Counted from the first letter of the stretch, positions 16,632 to 27,006 are shown. The stretch: 64,000 nucleotides of DNA from Flavobacteriales bacterium UBA4466 (GCA_905182895.1 CAJJDD010000004.1:1-64000); one strand, 5' to 3'. The notes: a model not told the origin generated them from the letters alone. Numbers and translations: made by a program.

Positions 16632-17530
16632 ATGAAAGTAATAAATGAATATGCTAAATTAAAGCGCGTTATTCTTGGTTCGTCTAAATCTTTCGGAGGG
16701 ACACCTGAATTATCTGATGCTTACGACCCTAAGTCCAAAAAGCATATCAAAAATGGTACTTTCCCTACCCAAGAATCCATAGATGAAGAGATGGGAGGGT
16801 TTTTCAATGTTCTAAACAAGAACGGAATAGAAGTACTTAGACCAAAGATTATCGATGATTACAATCAAATTTTCGCGCGAGATATAGCTATTGTAATCGA
16901 TGATAAATTTGAAATTGCAAATATGATTAATGATAGAAGTAGAGAACTTGATACTCAAAGAAAAAATTAGTGATTTCTCAAAAGACAACATTATTGAAGC
17001 TCCAGAAGGAGTGAGATTTGAAGGAGGAGATATTATGCCACACAACGAATATCTTTTTATCGGTTATTCTGAACCGGAAGATTTCCTTAATTTCAGCAAT
17101 TAATCCATATCCAGATTTTGTAGCATTTTTTAAAGAATCTGCAAAAAAACGGACAGAATCTTTTGAGCTTAAAAAAAGTGATACAGACCCTAAGATGAAC
17201 GCACTTCATTTAGACTGCTGTTTCCAACCTTTTGGATTGGGTCATGCCATTATTCACAAAGAGGGCTTTAAAAACCCAGAAGATGCGGAATGGCTCATAA
17301 ATTACTTTGGTGAGGAAAACTGTTTATTTATAGATAGCGAACAGATGTATAACATGGGCGCCAACCTCTTTTCTATAGATAAAGACCATGTTATTTCAGA
17401 GATTAACCTAGAACAAACGAATACTTTTTTAGAATCTAAAGGATACACCGTTGAGAAAATAAAATATAGCGAGATAGCTAAAATGGAAGGGCTTTTAAGA
17501 TGTTCAACAATGCCGTTAATTAGAGATTAG
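16632..17530 (+). CDS. Arginine deiminase/amidinotransferase-superfamily protein (frameshifted)
   Basis: A guanidine-group-modifying enzyme of the pentein fold. The start ATG at 16632 (MKVINEYAKLKRVILGSS) is preferred over the GTG at 16620. Motifs: an acidic/His region RFEGGDIMPHNEYLFIGYSE, NALHLDCCFQPFGLGHAIIH, and the C-terminal nucleophile Cys in LLRCSTMPLIRD. The frame breaks near 16965 and 17085; the pieces join to about 300 residues, normal for the family. The stop is followed 12 bases later by ctlX, and argS comes next, so an arginine/citrulline-linked operon is likely. Hydrolysis of arginine, methylarginine or agmatine cannot be distinguished here. Confidence 0.75.
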
Positions 17531-17542
17531 ATAGATTCTTAA

Positions 17543-18485
17543 ATGCCCAAACAGCACACCTCTAAAATACTAATGATCCAACCAGTTAGCTTCAGAATGA
17601 ATGAGCAAACTGCGGTGAATAATTATTACCAAAAAGCACTCGAAAGCTTAACTCCAGAAAACGTTCAAGAAAAAGCACTACTAGAGTTCAATGGTTTCGT
17701 TAACAAACTTGAAGATAAAGGAATAAACGTTATAGTTATAGAAGACACCTTAAACCCCGACACTCCAGACTCTATCTTCCCTAACAATTGGATTTCATTT
17801 CATGAAGATGCTCGAGTAGCCTACTACCCTATGTTCGCTGTGAACAGGAGAGCAGAAAGAAGAGATGACCTTATAGAGATTATCCGAAACAATTATGGTT
17901 TATCGGTAAAAGAAATAGTAGATTTTACTGAATTTGAATCACACGATAAATTCCTAGAAGGAACTGGCAGCCTAGTGCTAGACAGAGAAAATAAAATTTG
18001 CTACGCAGCTATTTCAGTAAGAACTGATAAGGCAGCAGCAGTACAATTTTGTGAGCAGTTTGGATATACCCTTTGCAGTTTTTCAGCGTTGCAAAGCGTA
18101 GAGAACGAAAGAAAACCGATCTACCATACAAATGTAATGATGTGCGTAGCCGATAAGTATGCCGTAATCTGCTTGGACACATTAGACAACCTGGATGAAC
18201 GTATGGATGTGATTTCTGCTCTAGAAGATTCCGGAAAAGAAATTATCGAAATTAGTGAGGAGCAAAAAGAACATTTCGCAGGAAATATGCTTCAAGTTAT
18301 GAATGAAGATGGAAAACCATATTTGGTGATGTCCACTTCAGCCCATCAAAGTTTAGAAGAAGAACAAATAGCTAAACTAGAGTCGTTTAACCCCATAATA
18401 CATAGCGCATTAAATACAATTGAGACATATGGAGGGGGAAGTGCTAGATGTATGATGGCAGAAGTGTTTTTACCTAAAGATTTAA
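17543..18485 (+). CDS. ctlX: Citrulline utilization hydrolase CtlX
   Basis: A pentein-fold hydrolase of about 313 residues. It opens with TSKILMIQPVSFRMNEQTAVNNYYQ, which is characteristic of CtlX. Further motifs are SIFPNNWISFHEDARVAYYP, EGTGSLVLDRENKICYAAIS, YHTNVMMCVADKYAVICLD and the C-terminal catalytic GGGSARCMMAEVF. In the raw sequence the frame runs straight into argS (to 18676). I place the real end at TAA 18483-18485, because CCTAAAGATTTAA is Lys AAA/AAG superposed and resolves to LPKI-stop. argS then starts 11 bases downstream at 18497. CtlX members are associated with citrulline or N-substituted arginine degradation. Confidence 0.8.
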
Positions 18486-18496
18486 CCCCAACCTCT

Positions 18497-20272
18497 ATGG
18501 ACATAGATTACAAAGTGGCTTCTAGCGCGGCTAAAGCATTATTAAAACTATACTCATCTAATATCTCTGTTGATTCTATTCAAGTACAAGAGACTAAAAG
18601 GGAATTTGAAGGAGATATAACTGTCGTGGTTTTTCCATTTTTAAAAATGTCCAAAAGTGAAAAGTCTTTAATTTAAAAGAAAAAGTTGATGAGGTTGCTG
18701 GTTTTAATGTAGTAAAAGGATTCTTGAATTTAGAAATTACACAAGAATACTGGTACAGTTTCTAAATAATGCACTAGACAAACCATCGTACGGATTTAAA
18801 GAAAGAAATTCCGAGAATGAAGTTATGGTGGAATACTCCTCTCCTAACACAAACAAACCTTTACATCTAGGCCATCTCAGAAATAACTTTCTCGGGTATT
18901 CTGTAGCGAAAATCCTAGAGGCTAATGGGCATAAAGTCCAAAAAGTTCAAATTATAAATGACCGTGGTATTCATATCTGTAAAAGTATGATCTCATGGAA
19001 AAATTATGGAGAAGGAGAAACTCCAGAAACTAGTGGTCTTAAAGGAGACAAATTAGTAGGTAAATACTACGTGAAGTTTGATCAAGTTTACAAATCTCAA
19101 GTGGCCGCGCTCATAGAGGAAGGAAGCGATAAAGAGACTGCAGAAAAAAACGCGCCTATTATAGATGAAGCCAGAGAGTTACTTCAGAAATGGGAAAACA
19201 AAGACCCTGAAACCCGAGCACTATGGGAAATGATGAACTCATGGGTATATAAAGGCTTTGAACACACGTACCGAGAAATGGGTGTTACCTTCGATAAACT
19301 CTACTATGAATCTGACACGTATACCTTTACGGGAAAGATGATTGTTGAGGAAGGGCTGTATTCAAAAGGACGTACTTTACTTAAAAAAGACGACGGTTCT
19401 GTTTGGTGCGACTTATCCTCAGAAAAGATGGATTCGATGAAATTAGCTTGTCCTGAGAGGAGATGGAACTGCGGTTTACATGACTCAAGATATAGGAACG
19501 GCCATTCTGAGGTATCAAGATTACCCAGACTTAGCCTATCAAATTTACACAGTAGGAAATGAGCAAGAGCACCACTTTAAAGTATTGTTTACTATTCTTA
19601 AAAAACTAGGATATCCATTTGCAAGTGAGTGTTTCCACTTTGAGTTATGGAATGGTAGATTTACCTGAGGGTAAAATGAAAAGTCGTGAAGGGACTGTAG
19701 TTGATGCCGATGATTTGCTGGAAGAGATGATAGCCACAGCTAAATCTATCTCTGAAACTCAAGGAAAACTCAGTGACTTATCAGAAGAAGAAAAAGCTGA
19801 TACCTTTAAAAAGATTGGTTATGGGGCATTAAAGTATTTCTTACTCAAAGTAGATCCTAGAAAAGGAATGATGTTTAATCCTGAAGAGTCTGTAGATTTC
19901 CAAGGAAACACCGGACCGTTTATTCAATACACATACGTAAGAGCTCAGGCAGTTATAAAAAAAGCAGGAAAAGTAGTAAAACCGACTATGACTAACCTTC
20001 TTCTCTCACCAGCTGAAAAGAAAGTAATTAAGACATTGCATGATTACCCATCTGTAATTCAAGAAGCCGCTAAGCTTTATAACCCTGGAGTATTGTCTAA
20101 TTATATTTTCGAACTAGTAAAAGATTACAACTCTTTTTATCAAAGCACCAATATTTTAAAAGAAGAAAACCTTGACCTAGTAGACTTTAGACTTAATTTC
20201 TCAAGCTTAACCGCTCGAGTAATCCATAGCGGGATGAAACTTCTAGGAATCGATATGCCGGAAAAGATGTAA
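18497..20272 (+). CDS. argS: Arginyl-tRNA synthetase (frameshifted)
   Basis: A class I aminoacyl-tRNA synthetase that charges tRNA-Arg. The N-terminal add-1 domain begins MDIDYKVASSAAKALLKLYS. The HIGH motif is HLGH at 18864-18875 (NTNKPLHLGHLRNN). The KMSKS-equivalent is MKSREGTVVDADD from 19676, as usual for ArgS. The C-terminal anticodon-binding helix bundle ends RVIHSGMKLLGIDMPEKM. Breaks occur near 18672, 18757 (AGTTT = AGC/AGT), 19440 and 19638 (CACTTT = CAC/CAT). Total about 592 codons, normal. An essential gene with at least four frameshifts is strong evidence that the breaks are not biological. It is convergent with dapA. Confidence 0.9.
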
Positions 20273-20283
20273 ATAAAAGTTCG

Positions 20284-21164
20284 TTATACTATTGAAGACA
20301 AAGCATCCAGACTAGCTTTAAATCTACTTTTCAATAACTGATTAGCCGAAACTAAGGGTAACCTTACTTTATCAGTACACATATCATGGAACTCCATAAG
20401 AGCTTTTATCCCAGCTGGGTTACCTTGTTCGAAAAGCATGGGAATAATCTCTTCCAGAACATTGAAGACTACGGCAGCGGATTCATACTCTTTGGATTCA
20501 CAGAAACGCACCAAACTTGAAAACAAATCTGGACAAGCGTTTCCCATTACAGAAATAACGCCAATACCTCCAGCTTTCATGACCGGTATAGTTAATCCGT
20601 CATCACCACTAAAGACATCAAAACCTTCAGGAGCATTATTAATAATCTCCATCATTTGAGCTAAATCTCCACTAGCCTCTTTTATAGCTACTATATTCGG
20701 AACCTCTGATGCTATTCTTATAGAAGTCTTAGCTTCCATATTAGAAGCTGTTCTTCCCGGGACATTGTATAAAATAATAGGCAAAGGAGTCGATTCTCCC
20801 AACGCCTTAAAGTGTTGATATAAACCCTCTTGAGTTGGTTTGTTATAATATGGACTAGCAGACAGAATTGAGCTCACTCCTTGGGTCTTAAAGTTTCTTA
20901 ACTCCTCGCAAACTGCAGCAGTATTGTTTCCTCCGATTCCATAAACTACAGGAACTCGACCAGCATTAGTTTTAATCACATGACTTGATAATTCTTCTGC
21001 TCCTGTATCGCGAATTAAAGCCATGTTTTTTTTATCATTACCACTAAAAAATCCACCTCCATAGAGCCTGGGCTTTCTGTAAGATTTCCCAGAGAATCAA
21101 AGTCAATGGACAAGTCATTTTTAAAAGGAGTAATCATAGCCACTCCAAGCCCTTTTATCTTCAT
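20284..21164 (-). CDS. dapA: 4-hydroxy-tetrahydrodipicolinate synthase (damaged N-terminal region)
   Basis: This enzyme condenses pyruvate and aspartate semialdehyde on the route to lysine and diaminopimelate. The open stretch 20284-21024 holds GRVPVVYGIGGNNTAAV, the Tyr motif ILYNVPGRT and the Schiff-base Lys in IVAIKEASGD. The true start is ATG at 21162-21164 (MKIKGLGVAMITPFKNDLSI). Between them, DFLVVM is not followed by the expected G-T-T-G-E-S. Instead there is an unrelated segment reading, in the downstream frame, GNDKKNMALIRDTGAEELSSH. The segment is about the right length but lacks the two catalytic-relay Thr residues. Total length is normal. The start codon directly abuts the stop of the upstream DUF6913-like gene. 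Confidence 0.85.
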
Positions 21165-21719
21165 TTATTTAAAACTTAGTTTGGATAAGTAATATTCTGC
21201 ATGCTTTAAAAATTCATCTTCTCCAGCAGATTCAGGTAAATCTATAACTATATCCATAAGACCTTCATACGGATTTCCTGCTTTACCCACCTTACAACTG
21301 ATGTCAGATGCTCCTATTAGTAAGCCCAAAGGAATACATTTTTCGTGGCTTAAGTCTATTAGAACATCAAATTTCCTCAAATTCAATTCTGTTATAGTCT
21401 TTGCCGGTTTTAACCTCCAAGAAAGATCCGTTCTGGTAAAATAGTCAAGCTCCTTATAATGAGCGAAATATTCCGGCAATTCAGTTTCTTGGACATCTGA
21501 GTAAGCTAAACTTAAAACATCTCTAACTCCATACTCTCCCTTAAGATGTTGAATGAATTTCTTTTTTTTCTTAAAATCAGCTTCGCCTGAATCTTGGTAT
21601 ATTATAAGAACTGAAGGGTTTTCATTAAGATTACTCCCCTTCTTAGTCCGACTAACATCAGCTATTCCAGCTGGAAACAAACTACTAAATTTATGTTTAA
21701 GTGTTAATAATACGCTCAT
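21165..21719 (-). CDS. DUF6913-like protein upstream of dapA
   Basis: I prefer the ATG at 21717-21719 (MSVLLTLKHKFSSLFPAGIA), giving 184 residues; the frame is open up to 21845. The mid part is VLIIYQDSGEADFKKKKKFI and the end is IVIDLPESAGEDEFLKHAEY. This is a Bacteroidota-restricted family of unknown function. It contains LIDLSHEKCIPLGLLIGAS. Its stop codon touches the dapA start, so the two are translationally linked. I assign the family from pattern memory and the dapA neighbourhood, not from a search. Confidence 0.65.
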   Translation of the reverse strand: MSVLLTLKHKFSSLFPAGIADVSRTKKGSNLNENPSVLIIYQDSGEADFKKKKKFIQHLKGEYGVRDVLSLAYSDVQETELPEYFAHYKELDYFTRTDLSWRLKPAKTITELNLRKFDVLIDLSHEKCIPLGLLIGASDISCKVGKAGNPYEGLMDIVIDLPESAGEDEFLKHAEYYLSKLSFK

Positions 21720-21923
21720 AAAACATGTCCTCTGAAGTGTACAAAAATAGCTCAGATTATCTTCTACCCGCACCATTTTCAACAACTTCTTTAGCATGCT
21801 AAACGTTGTGCTATTATAATATTGAAATGAACTGAATATACCCATATTGCTCAGAGCACCTAAAAGATAATTTATATAGTGTTATATCCTAAACACTTGT
21901 AGGGATTTTCCGTCAACGTTTTA

Positions 21924-23227
21924 TTAATTAAGATTCTCTTTATATATATACGTTTTTTGAGGAGTACGAAAAGGTCTGTATAAATAATATACTTCATCGG
22001 CATAAACCTCTACTCTTTCTGGATAATCATACGTCAAATTTTGAAATTCCCCAAGCTCCCCAGAGCTTAACTCGATTCTTCGCAGAACACCTGTTCTGCC
22101 CTCTAAATATTGAGCGTATAACTCTCCAGTAATATCATCTTGAATAATTCGATTTTGAAATTTACTCCTTTGTCTAGATGGGTTTATGTTAGTTCCTACT
22201 TCGCGTTGCAACGCTCCTTCTATATTATAAACCATCATTTTCTCTTCCACCAAATTAAAAACATAAATAGAATCATGCACAAGAAAAGATGGAGCATAGA
22301 GAGGCTCGAATAAAATAGAATTATGAAAACCATTCATATAGCCCGAAATTATTTCTTTGTCAATTCCAGTTTTCAGTTCCATTCTGTAAGCATTCAATTT
22401 TTCTCTAGGAATTAAATTTCTGTACTGCGCTCTAAAAGTGTGCATAAGTAATTTATCTTCTATAGAGCACATTAAGCGAAGGCTATCTTCTTTCATCAGA
22501 TAGTACTCAAACGCTGGGAAAGTGGGGTCGAAATTATTAACCAATTTAATATCGCCATTTACGCTTAAAGAAAGTGGCACTGGACTCTGGAAATCTACTC
22601 CTTCGTCTACACCTACTAGCTCTATCTCTTCATTAACATCAGTAATAAAAAATCTACCTTTTAGAGTTTGAAGAAAACACTGGTAGAATTCATCTTTATG
22701 CAGATTTAATACTACAAGTTCATTTTCAAAAGGCATCACTTTAAAAATATCTCTTTCAGTTATTTGACCTTTTAAAATAATACTTCTTAAGCCAAGCCTT
22801 CTGGCTTAAATAGTTGTTTTTTCTCATTAGTTAACACTAGTAGGCCATCCTCAAAGAACACAAAGTCACTAGCATGAAACTGCTCGTTTTTATAAACTAT
22901 TTCTGGAAGTTTATGACTACGAACAGACGCCTCAGGAAGTTTGGTTCTTTTCTTTATTAAAATTACTTCGTAAGTATTCGCACCAGTGAAGTAAAGAATA
23001 AACTCCTCATGTGAGATATGAGACATATATACTTTCTGCACATTCACATTAGTCAAGTAGATTTCTCCATTAGTGTCAGAAACGCCAATTAGAGCCCCAT
23101 CAGAAGACGAACAGTTAACCCCCACTAATGGTGATTGATTTTCAGAAAACACTTGAATGACATAGCTTTCCTGTGCCTTCAATGATAAAGAGATTAAAAG
23201 AATAGATACCAGGGTGATTATCTTCAT
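21924..23227 (-). CDS. Secreted protein with carboxypeptidase-like regulatory domain and propeller-like C-terminus (frameshifted)
   Basis: The signal peptide starts at 23227 (MKIITLVSILLISLSLKAQ). It is followed by a CarboxypepD_reg-like beta domain (VFSENQSPLVGVNCSSSDGA) and a region of short repeated beta strands (FVFFEDGLLVLTNEKKQLF). The raw frame stops at 22787. The next piece joins as LFKPEGLGLRSIILKGQI if TTGGC (22792-22800 region) is read as Leu TTA/TTG with its third base dropped. The second piece (ELVVLNLHKDEFYQCFLQTL ... YADEVYYLYRPFRTPQKTYI) looks like a beta-propeller. The joined length of about 434 residues is plausible. It follows ilvE (54 bases away) on the same strand. No specific function assigned. 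Confidence 0.6.
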
Positions 23228-23281
23228 ATTTATGTAGATGAAAATATAATCAAGATTCCACAAATATTAAGATACGTTGTT

Positions 23282-24355
23282 CTATAAAACTTTATGAACC
23301 CAGCCGAAGGAATCTTCCTGCTCTCCTCTTTTTAATGATTCTAAAAAGTCAGATGCACGGTTTGAGAATTCCCAATCGTTAACATCCTGGAGCTTATAGA
23401 TCTTTCCTCTGTAGCCAATGCTTTCAATTCTCGCTATAGTCGCGGCAGTTCCAGCACCGAATACTTCATCCAAAGTACCATTTTCCAGATGGTTTACTAT
23501 TTCTTGAACCTCGATCATTTTCTCTTCTACTTCGTAACCCCATTTATCTGCTAGCTTGAGAATTGAGTCTCTCGTAATACCTGAGAGAATACTATCACTT
23601 ACTTTAGGAGAAAAGATTTTATTACCAGATCTGAACATAATGTTCATAGTCCCGCTTTCTTCAATGTACTTATGCTCTATAGCATCTGTCCAAACTAACT
23701 GATCAAACCCTTCTTCTTGAGCTAGCTTAGCAGGATATAAAGAAGCTGCATAATTACCCGCAGCTTTAGCAAACCCTGTCCCCCCTCTTACAGATCTAGA
23801 AAAATGTTCTTCTATCTTGACCTTTACTGCACCTGAATAATATTTATCCACCGGAGCCATAAAAATCATGAGTCTATACGTATTGGACGGTTTGACACCT
23901 ATATATTCGTCAGTGGCAAAAAGAAGTGGTCTTATATAAAGGGAACTGCCTCTTTTTTTTGGAATCCATGCTGAATCGATACTTACTAATTGTTTAATCG
24001 CATCTACGAATACATCTTCAGGAACTGATGGCATGCACATTCTAGCAGCGCTTACATTTAATCTTTTAGCATTTTGTTCGGGTCTAAATACAAACACCTC
24101 ATCCTGGTCGTTTTTATAAGCCTTTAAACCTTCGAAGATAGATTGTCCATAATGCAGCACAGAAGTGGCGGGATGCATAACCAAGGCCTCAAAAGGTTTG
24201 ATGTCAGGCATTCCCCATTCGCCATCCTTATAATCCATAATTAACATATGATCAGTAAAAACTTTACCGAATTGAATATTATCAAAATCCAAAGACTCAA
24301 TTTTAGATTTTTCTACTCTTCTAATATTTATTTGAGATGTCAAATTATCTTGCAT
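23282..24355 (-). CDS. ilvE: Branched-chain amino acid aminotransferase
   Basis: An intact 357-residue class IV PLP aminotransferase that interconverts branched-chain amino acids and their 2-oxo acids. Motifs: the N-terminal block FGKVFTDHMLIMDYKDGEW; SIFEGLKAYKNDQDEVFVFR; the RPLLF segment; the PLP-binding Lys in GGTGFAKAAGNYAASLYPA; the cofactor loop YIEESGTMNIMF; and the C-terminal GAGTAATIARI. The length and motifs match the IlvE class II form. It has a good Bacteroidota promoter at 24421-24448. Confidence 0.95.
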   Translation of the reverse strand: MQDNLTSQINIRRVEKSKIESLDFDNIQFGKVFTDHMLIMDYKDGEWGMPDIKPFEALVMHPATSVLHYGQSIFEGLKAYKNDQDEVFVFRPEQNAKRLNVSAARMCMPSVPEDVFVDAIKQLVSIDSAWIPKKRGSSLYIRPLLFATDEYIGVKPSNTYRLMIFMAPVDKYYSGAVKVKIEEHFSRSVRGGTGFAKAAGNYAASLYPAKLAQEEGFDQLVWTDAIEHKYIEESGTMNIMFRSGNKIFSPKVSDSILSGITRDSILKLADKWGYEVEEKMIEVQEIVNHLENGTLDEVFGAGTAATIARIESIGYRGKIYKLQDVNDWEFSNRASDFLESLKRGEQEDSFGWVHKVL

Positions 24356-24420
24356 AGATCACATTTATCCTCCATTTACATAAATCTAGAATCTACTTAT
24401 GTTACTTGTTAAAAGCGCTG

Positions 24421-24448
24421 CAAAAGTAAGAATTATTAGCTGGCACAA
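24421..24448 (-). promoter_or_regulatory. Housekeeping-type promoter of ilvE
   Basis: Read on the minus strand, TTG (24446-24448) is followed after exactly 17 bases by TACTTTTG (24421-24428), matching the Bacteroidota -33 TTG / -7 TAnnTTTG consensus. It lies 66 bases upstream of the ilvE start codon. Confidence 0.6.
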
Positions 24449-24493
24449 GACCAGAAAGTATCATGGAATTGTGTATCACTTACACAGTGCTTT

Positions 24494-25162
24494 TTAAGCA
24501 GGGTTAAATAAAAACCTATTGGGGCTAATTATTTTAGACTTAACAGCATACATTACTATAGCCGCAGTATTATTAACTCCTAATTTAGCCATAATATTTT
24601 TTCTATGAGTGTTTATAGTGTGGCTTGATAAGAAAAGCTTGTCAGCGATCTGAGAATTGGTGTATCCTTCAGAAATATACCTAACCACCTCCAATTCCCT
24701 ATTCGAAAGTTTAATAGGTTCGCAAGTGAACTTTTCAGTATCGATTTCTTCTATATCGATACTCTCTAACTGTATAGCCTCTAAAATCTGACCACAGAAA
24801 AAAGCCTCTCCACCAGCAGTGGCACGTACGGCATCAGTTATCTCCTGTATGCTACATGATTTTTTCACATATGACTTCACTCCTGCTTTGATTGCAGAAA
24901 CAATAGTTAATCCACTCTGCTCATTAGTGATAGCTAATATATTCTCGTTTTTCATAACAGCTCTAGATTGATTTACAGTATCTATAGTAAACCCTGAAGA
25001 GACAAAGTCTATTAGTAATACATCACACGTTTTTAACGCCTCTGACTCAAGCAACGTCTTTGAGTCACTGACTATCAAAGAAATATCTACTTCAGGAGTA
25101 GAAAAAGTTCTGATCAACCCTTCTAATATTAATTCACTACTATCTGCTATTACTAACTTCAT
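24494..25162 (-). CDS. Response regulator, NarL/LuxR-type
   Basis: An intact 222-residue protein. The N-terminal receiver-like domain begins MKLVIADSSELILEGLIRTF, with an acidic pair and the phospho-acceptor-region Asp in CDVLLIDFVSSGF. The C-terminal LuxR/GerE helix-turn-helix is LSNRELEVVRYISEGYTNSQ, then LFLSSHTINTHRKNIMAKLG. This is the usual design of two-component output regulators. No cognate histidine kinase lies beside it. A TATCTTTG -7-like element (25185-25192) precedes the gene. Confidence 0.88.
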   Translation of the reverse strand: MKLVIADSSELILEGLIRTFSTPEVDISLIVSDSKTLLESEALKTCDVLLIDFVSSGFTIDTVNQSRAVMKNENILAITNEQSGLTIVSAIKAGVKSYVKKSCSIQEITDAVRATAGGEAFFCGQILEAIQLESIDIEEIDTEKFTCEPIKLSNRELEVVRYISEGYTNSQIADKLFLSSHTINTHRKNIMAKLGVNNTAAIVMYAVKSKIISPNRFLFNPA

Positions 25163-25281
25163 TACTTATAATGATTCTAAATAGCAAAGATAAATGTGTT
25201 CTGCTATAAACACGAATGAAAATACACAAGTTATTAAATACGGATATATTAAGCCATCTGATGCCTTTATAATCACAATTG

Positions 25282-26151
25282 TCATTGTAGGGCTTTAAAA
25301 GCCTCATCCAAAAACAAGGATCGTTCTGTATATCTATTTGAGAAATGTCCTAGACATAACTTTTTTACATTTGAATTTTTAGCCGCTAAAGCAGCTTGCT
25401 CTGCTGTAGAATGGAAAGTATCCTTAGCTCGGTCTATCTTGTCATTTAAAAATGTACTCTCATGATATAACAAGTCAGCATTTTCAAGTAACTCTATCCC
25501 CTTGGTTAATGGAGCTGTATCACTCATGAAAGCGAATTTCCTAGAGGGAAAAGGCGGAAGAGTGCAATTCTTAGAATAAAGAGTTTCTCCACCTTCTCTA
25601 AAAACATCATCACCATTTTTTAACTTCAGTATTTCTTCTATACTCAACTCATGCTGGTGAATTTTAGCCTTAACAATTCTATTTTTCTTCACTTTTTCTA
25701 CAAAGATAAATCCGGTAGTAGGTATTCTATGATTCAGAGGCAATGAGTGAACTAAAATCGTATTGTCCTCGTAGATCAATTCAGGGTTTTCAGTTTGAGT
25801 AGGATGAAATTCATACTTATATCTCAAATAAGACTGGCTCACCTTTATATTTAAATCGATTAGCGCGTGTAGTTCAGGCGGGCCATAAATATGAAGAGTT
25901 TTGGTTCTTCCTAACAAATGCATTGAACTCATCAATCCAAAAAGACCTAAATAATGATCCCCGTGTAAATGACTAATAAAAACATTAGAAATACGTTGGA
26001 ATTTAAATTTGAATTTCCTGAGCTGAATTTGTGTCCCTTCTCCGCAGTCTATCAAGAAAAGTTTATCATGAATATTCAGTAATTGAGAAGTCGTGTTGCT
26101 TTTCAAAGTAGGTGTAGCTGCTGAACATCCTAATATATTTACCTCAAATTT
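25282..26151 (-). CDS. rnz: Ribonuclease Z
   Basis: A metallo-beta-lactamase-fold endonuclease that processes tRNA 3' ends. I choose the start MKFEVNILGCSAATPTLKSN at 26151; an upstream ATG at 26181 would add ten residues and overlap the terminator hairpin of the gene before it. Motifs: the zinc-binding HLHGDH (SHLHGDHYLGLFGLMSSM), SLPLNHRIPTTGF, FMSDTAPL, and HESTFLNDKIDRA with HSTAEQAA. The length of 289-299 residues is normal for the short bacterial form. Confidence 0.93.
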   Translation of the reverse strand, partial: KFEVNILGCSAATPTLKSNTTSQLLNIHDKLFLIDCGEGTQIQLRKFKFKFQRISNVFISHLHGDHYLGLFGLMSSMHLLGRTKTLHIYGPPELHALIDLNIKVSQSYLRYKYEFHPTQTENPELIYEDNTILVHSLPLNHRIPTTGFIFVEKVKKNRIVKAKIHQHELSIEEILKLKNGDDVFREGGETLYSKNCTLPPFPSRKFAFMSDTAPLTKGIELLENADLLYHESTFLNDKIDRAKDTFHSTAEQAALAAKNSNVKKLCLGHFSNRYTERSLFLDEAFKALQ

Positions 26152-26158
26152 CATGCAC

Positions 26159-26190
26159 AAAAAAAGCCGCTCGTTAGACAAGCGGCTTTG
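26159..26190 (-). terminator. Terminator hairpin after the T9SS protein gene
   Basis: On the minus strand AAAGCCGCTTG pairs with a GAGCGGCTTT arm (short loop TCTAAC) and is followed by a T run. It lies 15 bases after the stop of the gene at 26205 and just before the rnz start. Confidence 0.75.
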
Positions 26191-26204
26191 AAAAAAAAGT
26201 TTAT

Positions 26205-27005
26205 TTACTTATTTACTATAAATCTCTTTGTCACTTTAAAGCCATTAAAATCGATGTTATAGAGGTAAACCCCACTATCTAAATCAGAGGCGTTAATAGC
26301 TATTTTATTAAATCCATTCCCTAAAGTGATTGTTTCACTTTTCTTTTCCTCTCCTAACAAATTGAAAATTTTAAAATACGCAATCCCAGCTTGTAAAGCA
26401 TCGAATTGAATCAACCCTTTTGTTGAAATAGGATTAGGACTAATTCTAACCTCTTCTAAAGGTTTTTTGATATCTTCAATACTGTTATCCGTTTCTACTG
26501 TAATAGTATAACCTTCATAGTTAAACGGAAATTCTAAAGGGACATCAAAACCTCCTAGAGAAGTAGTCACATGTACATTAGCGTCAAGAGTAATACTGAA
26601 ATCTCCAGCAATCAATGGTGTCCCCGATAACAACCCACATCCAGACTGTCCACCAAGAAACGTACAAGGGTTTGTACTTGTCCCTCCATTATTACATGAC
26701 AGATTCAATCCAAACTCTTCTGGAGTGTATGAATTCATTCCTTGGGTTATAGTGATACTGGCTAATAAAACCGAATCAACTGGAATATCTTGTCCATCTA
26801 TAATGGCACTTGCATTATCAGGAACTAGAATATAAATCACTTCTGAGTAAGGCTCATTTAAGATGGCATTTGAGAAGCCCTCTCCTAACTCAGGATCAGG
26901 ACTAACTCCATACTCAGTGTCTCCCCAATCATAATCGTCTGTGCATTGACCTAATGAGACTAAAGTAAATGCTAATGCACTTATAAAAAGTAATGTTTTT
27001 TTCAT
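26205..27005 (-). CDS. Secreted protein with T9SS C-terminal sorting domain
   Basis: An intact 266-residue protein. The signal peptide is MKKTLLFISALAFTLVSLGQ. The body, of unknown function, contains VIYILVPDNASAIIDGQDIP and a Cys-rich loop (NPCTFLGGQSGCGLLSGTP). The last 80 residues are a type A Por/T9SS sorting domain: RISPNPISTKGLIQFDALQA, then YFKIFNLLGEE and SGVYLYNIDFNGFKVTKRFI. It would be exported by Sec and carried to the cell surface by the type IX system. The body resembles proteins annotated as putative lipid-binding or IgA-like in this phylum, but I make no assignment. Confidence 0.8.
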   Translation of the reverse strand: MKKTLLFISALAFTLVSLGQCTDDYDWGDTEYGVSPDPELGEGFSNAILNEPYSEVIYILVPDNASAIIDGQDIPVDSVLLASITITQGMNSYTPEEFGLNLSCNNGGTSTNPCTFLGGQSGCGLLSGTPLIAGDFSITLDANVHVTTSLGGFDVPLEFPFNYEGYTITVETDNSIEDIKKPLEEVRISPNPISTKGLIQFDALQAGIAYFKIFNLLGEEKKSETITLGNGFNKIAINASDLDSGVYLYNIDFNGFKVTKRFIVNK

Positions 27006-27006
27006 T

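Noticed and set aside
18644-18658. A literal KMSKS peptide in the first piece of argS
   Set aside because: It lies in the N-terminal add-1 domain, before the HIGH motif, so it cannot be the class I signature. The functional equivalent is MKSREG at 19676.
17543-18676. A natural CtlX-ArgS fusion protein
   Set aside because: The joined frame contains only the first 60 residues of ArgS and then hits a frameshift. A Lys AAA/AAG overlay at 18476 explains the lost CtlX stop.
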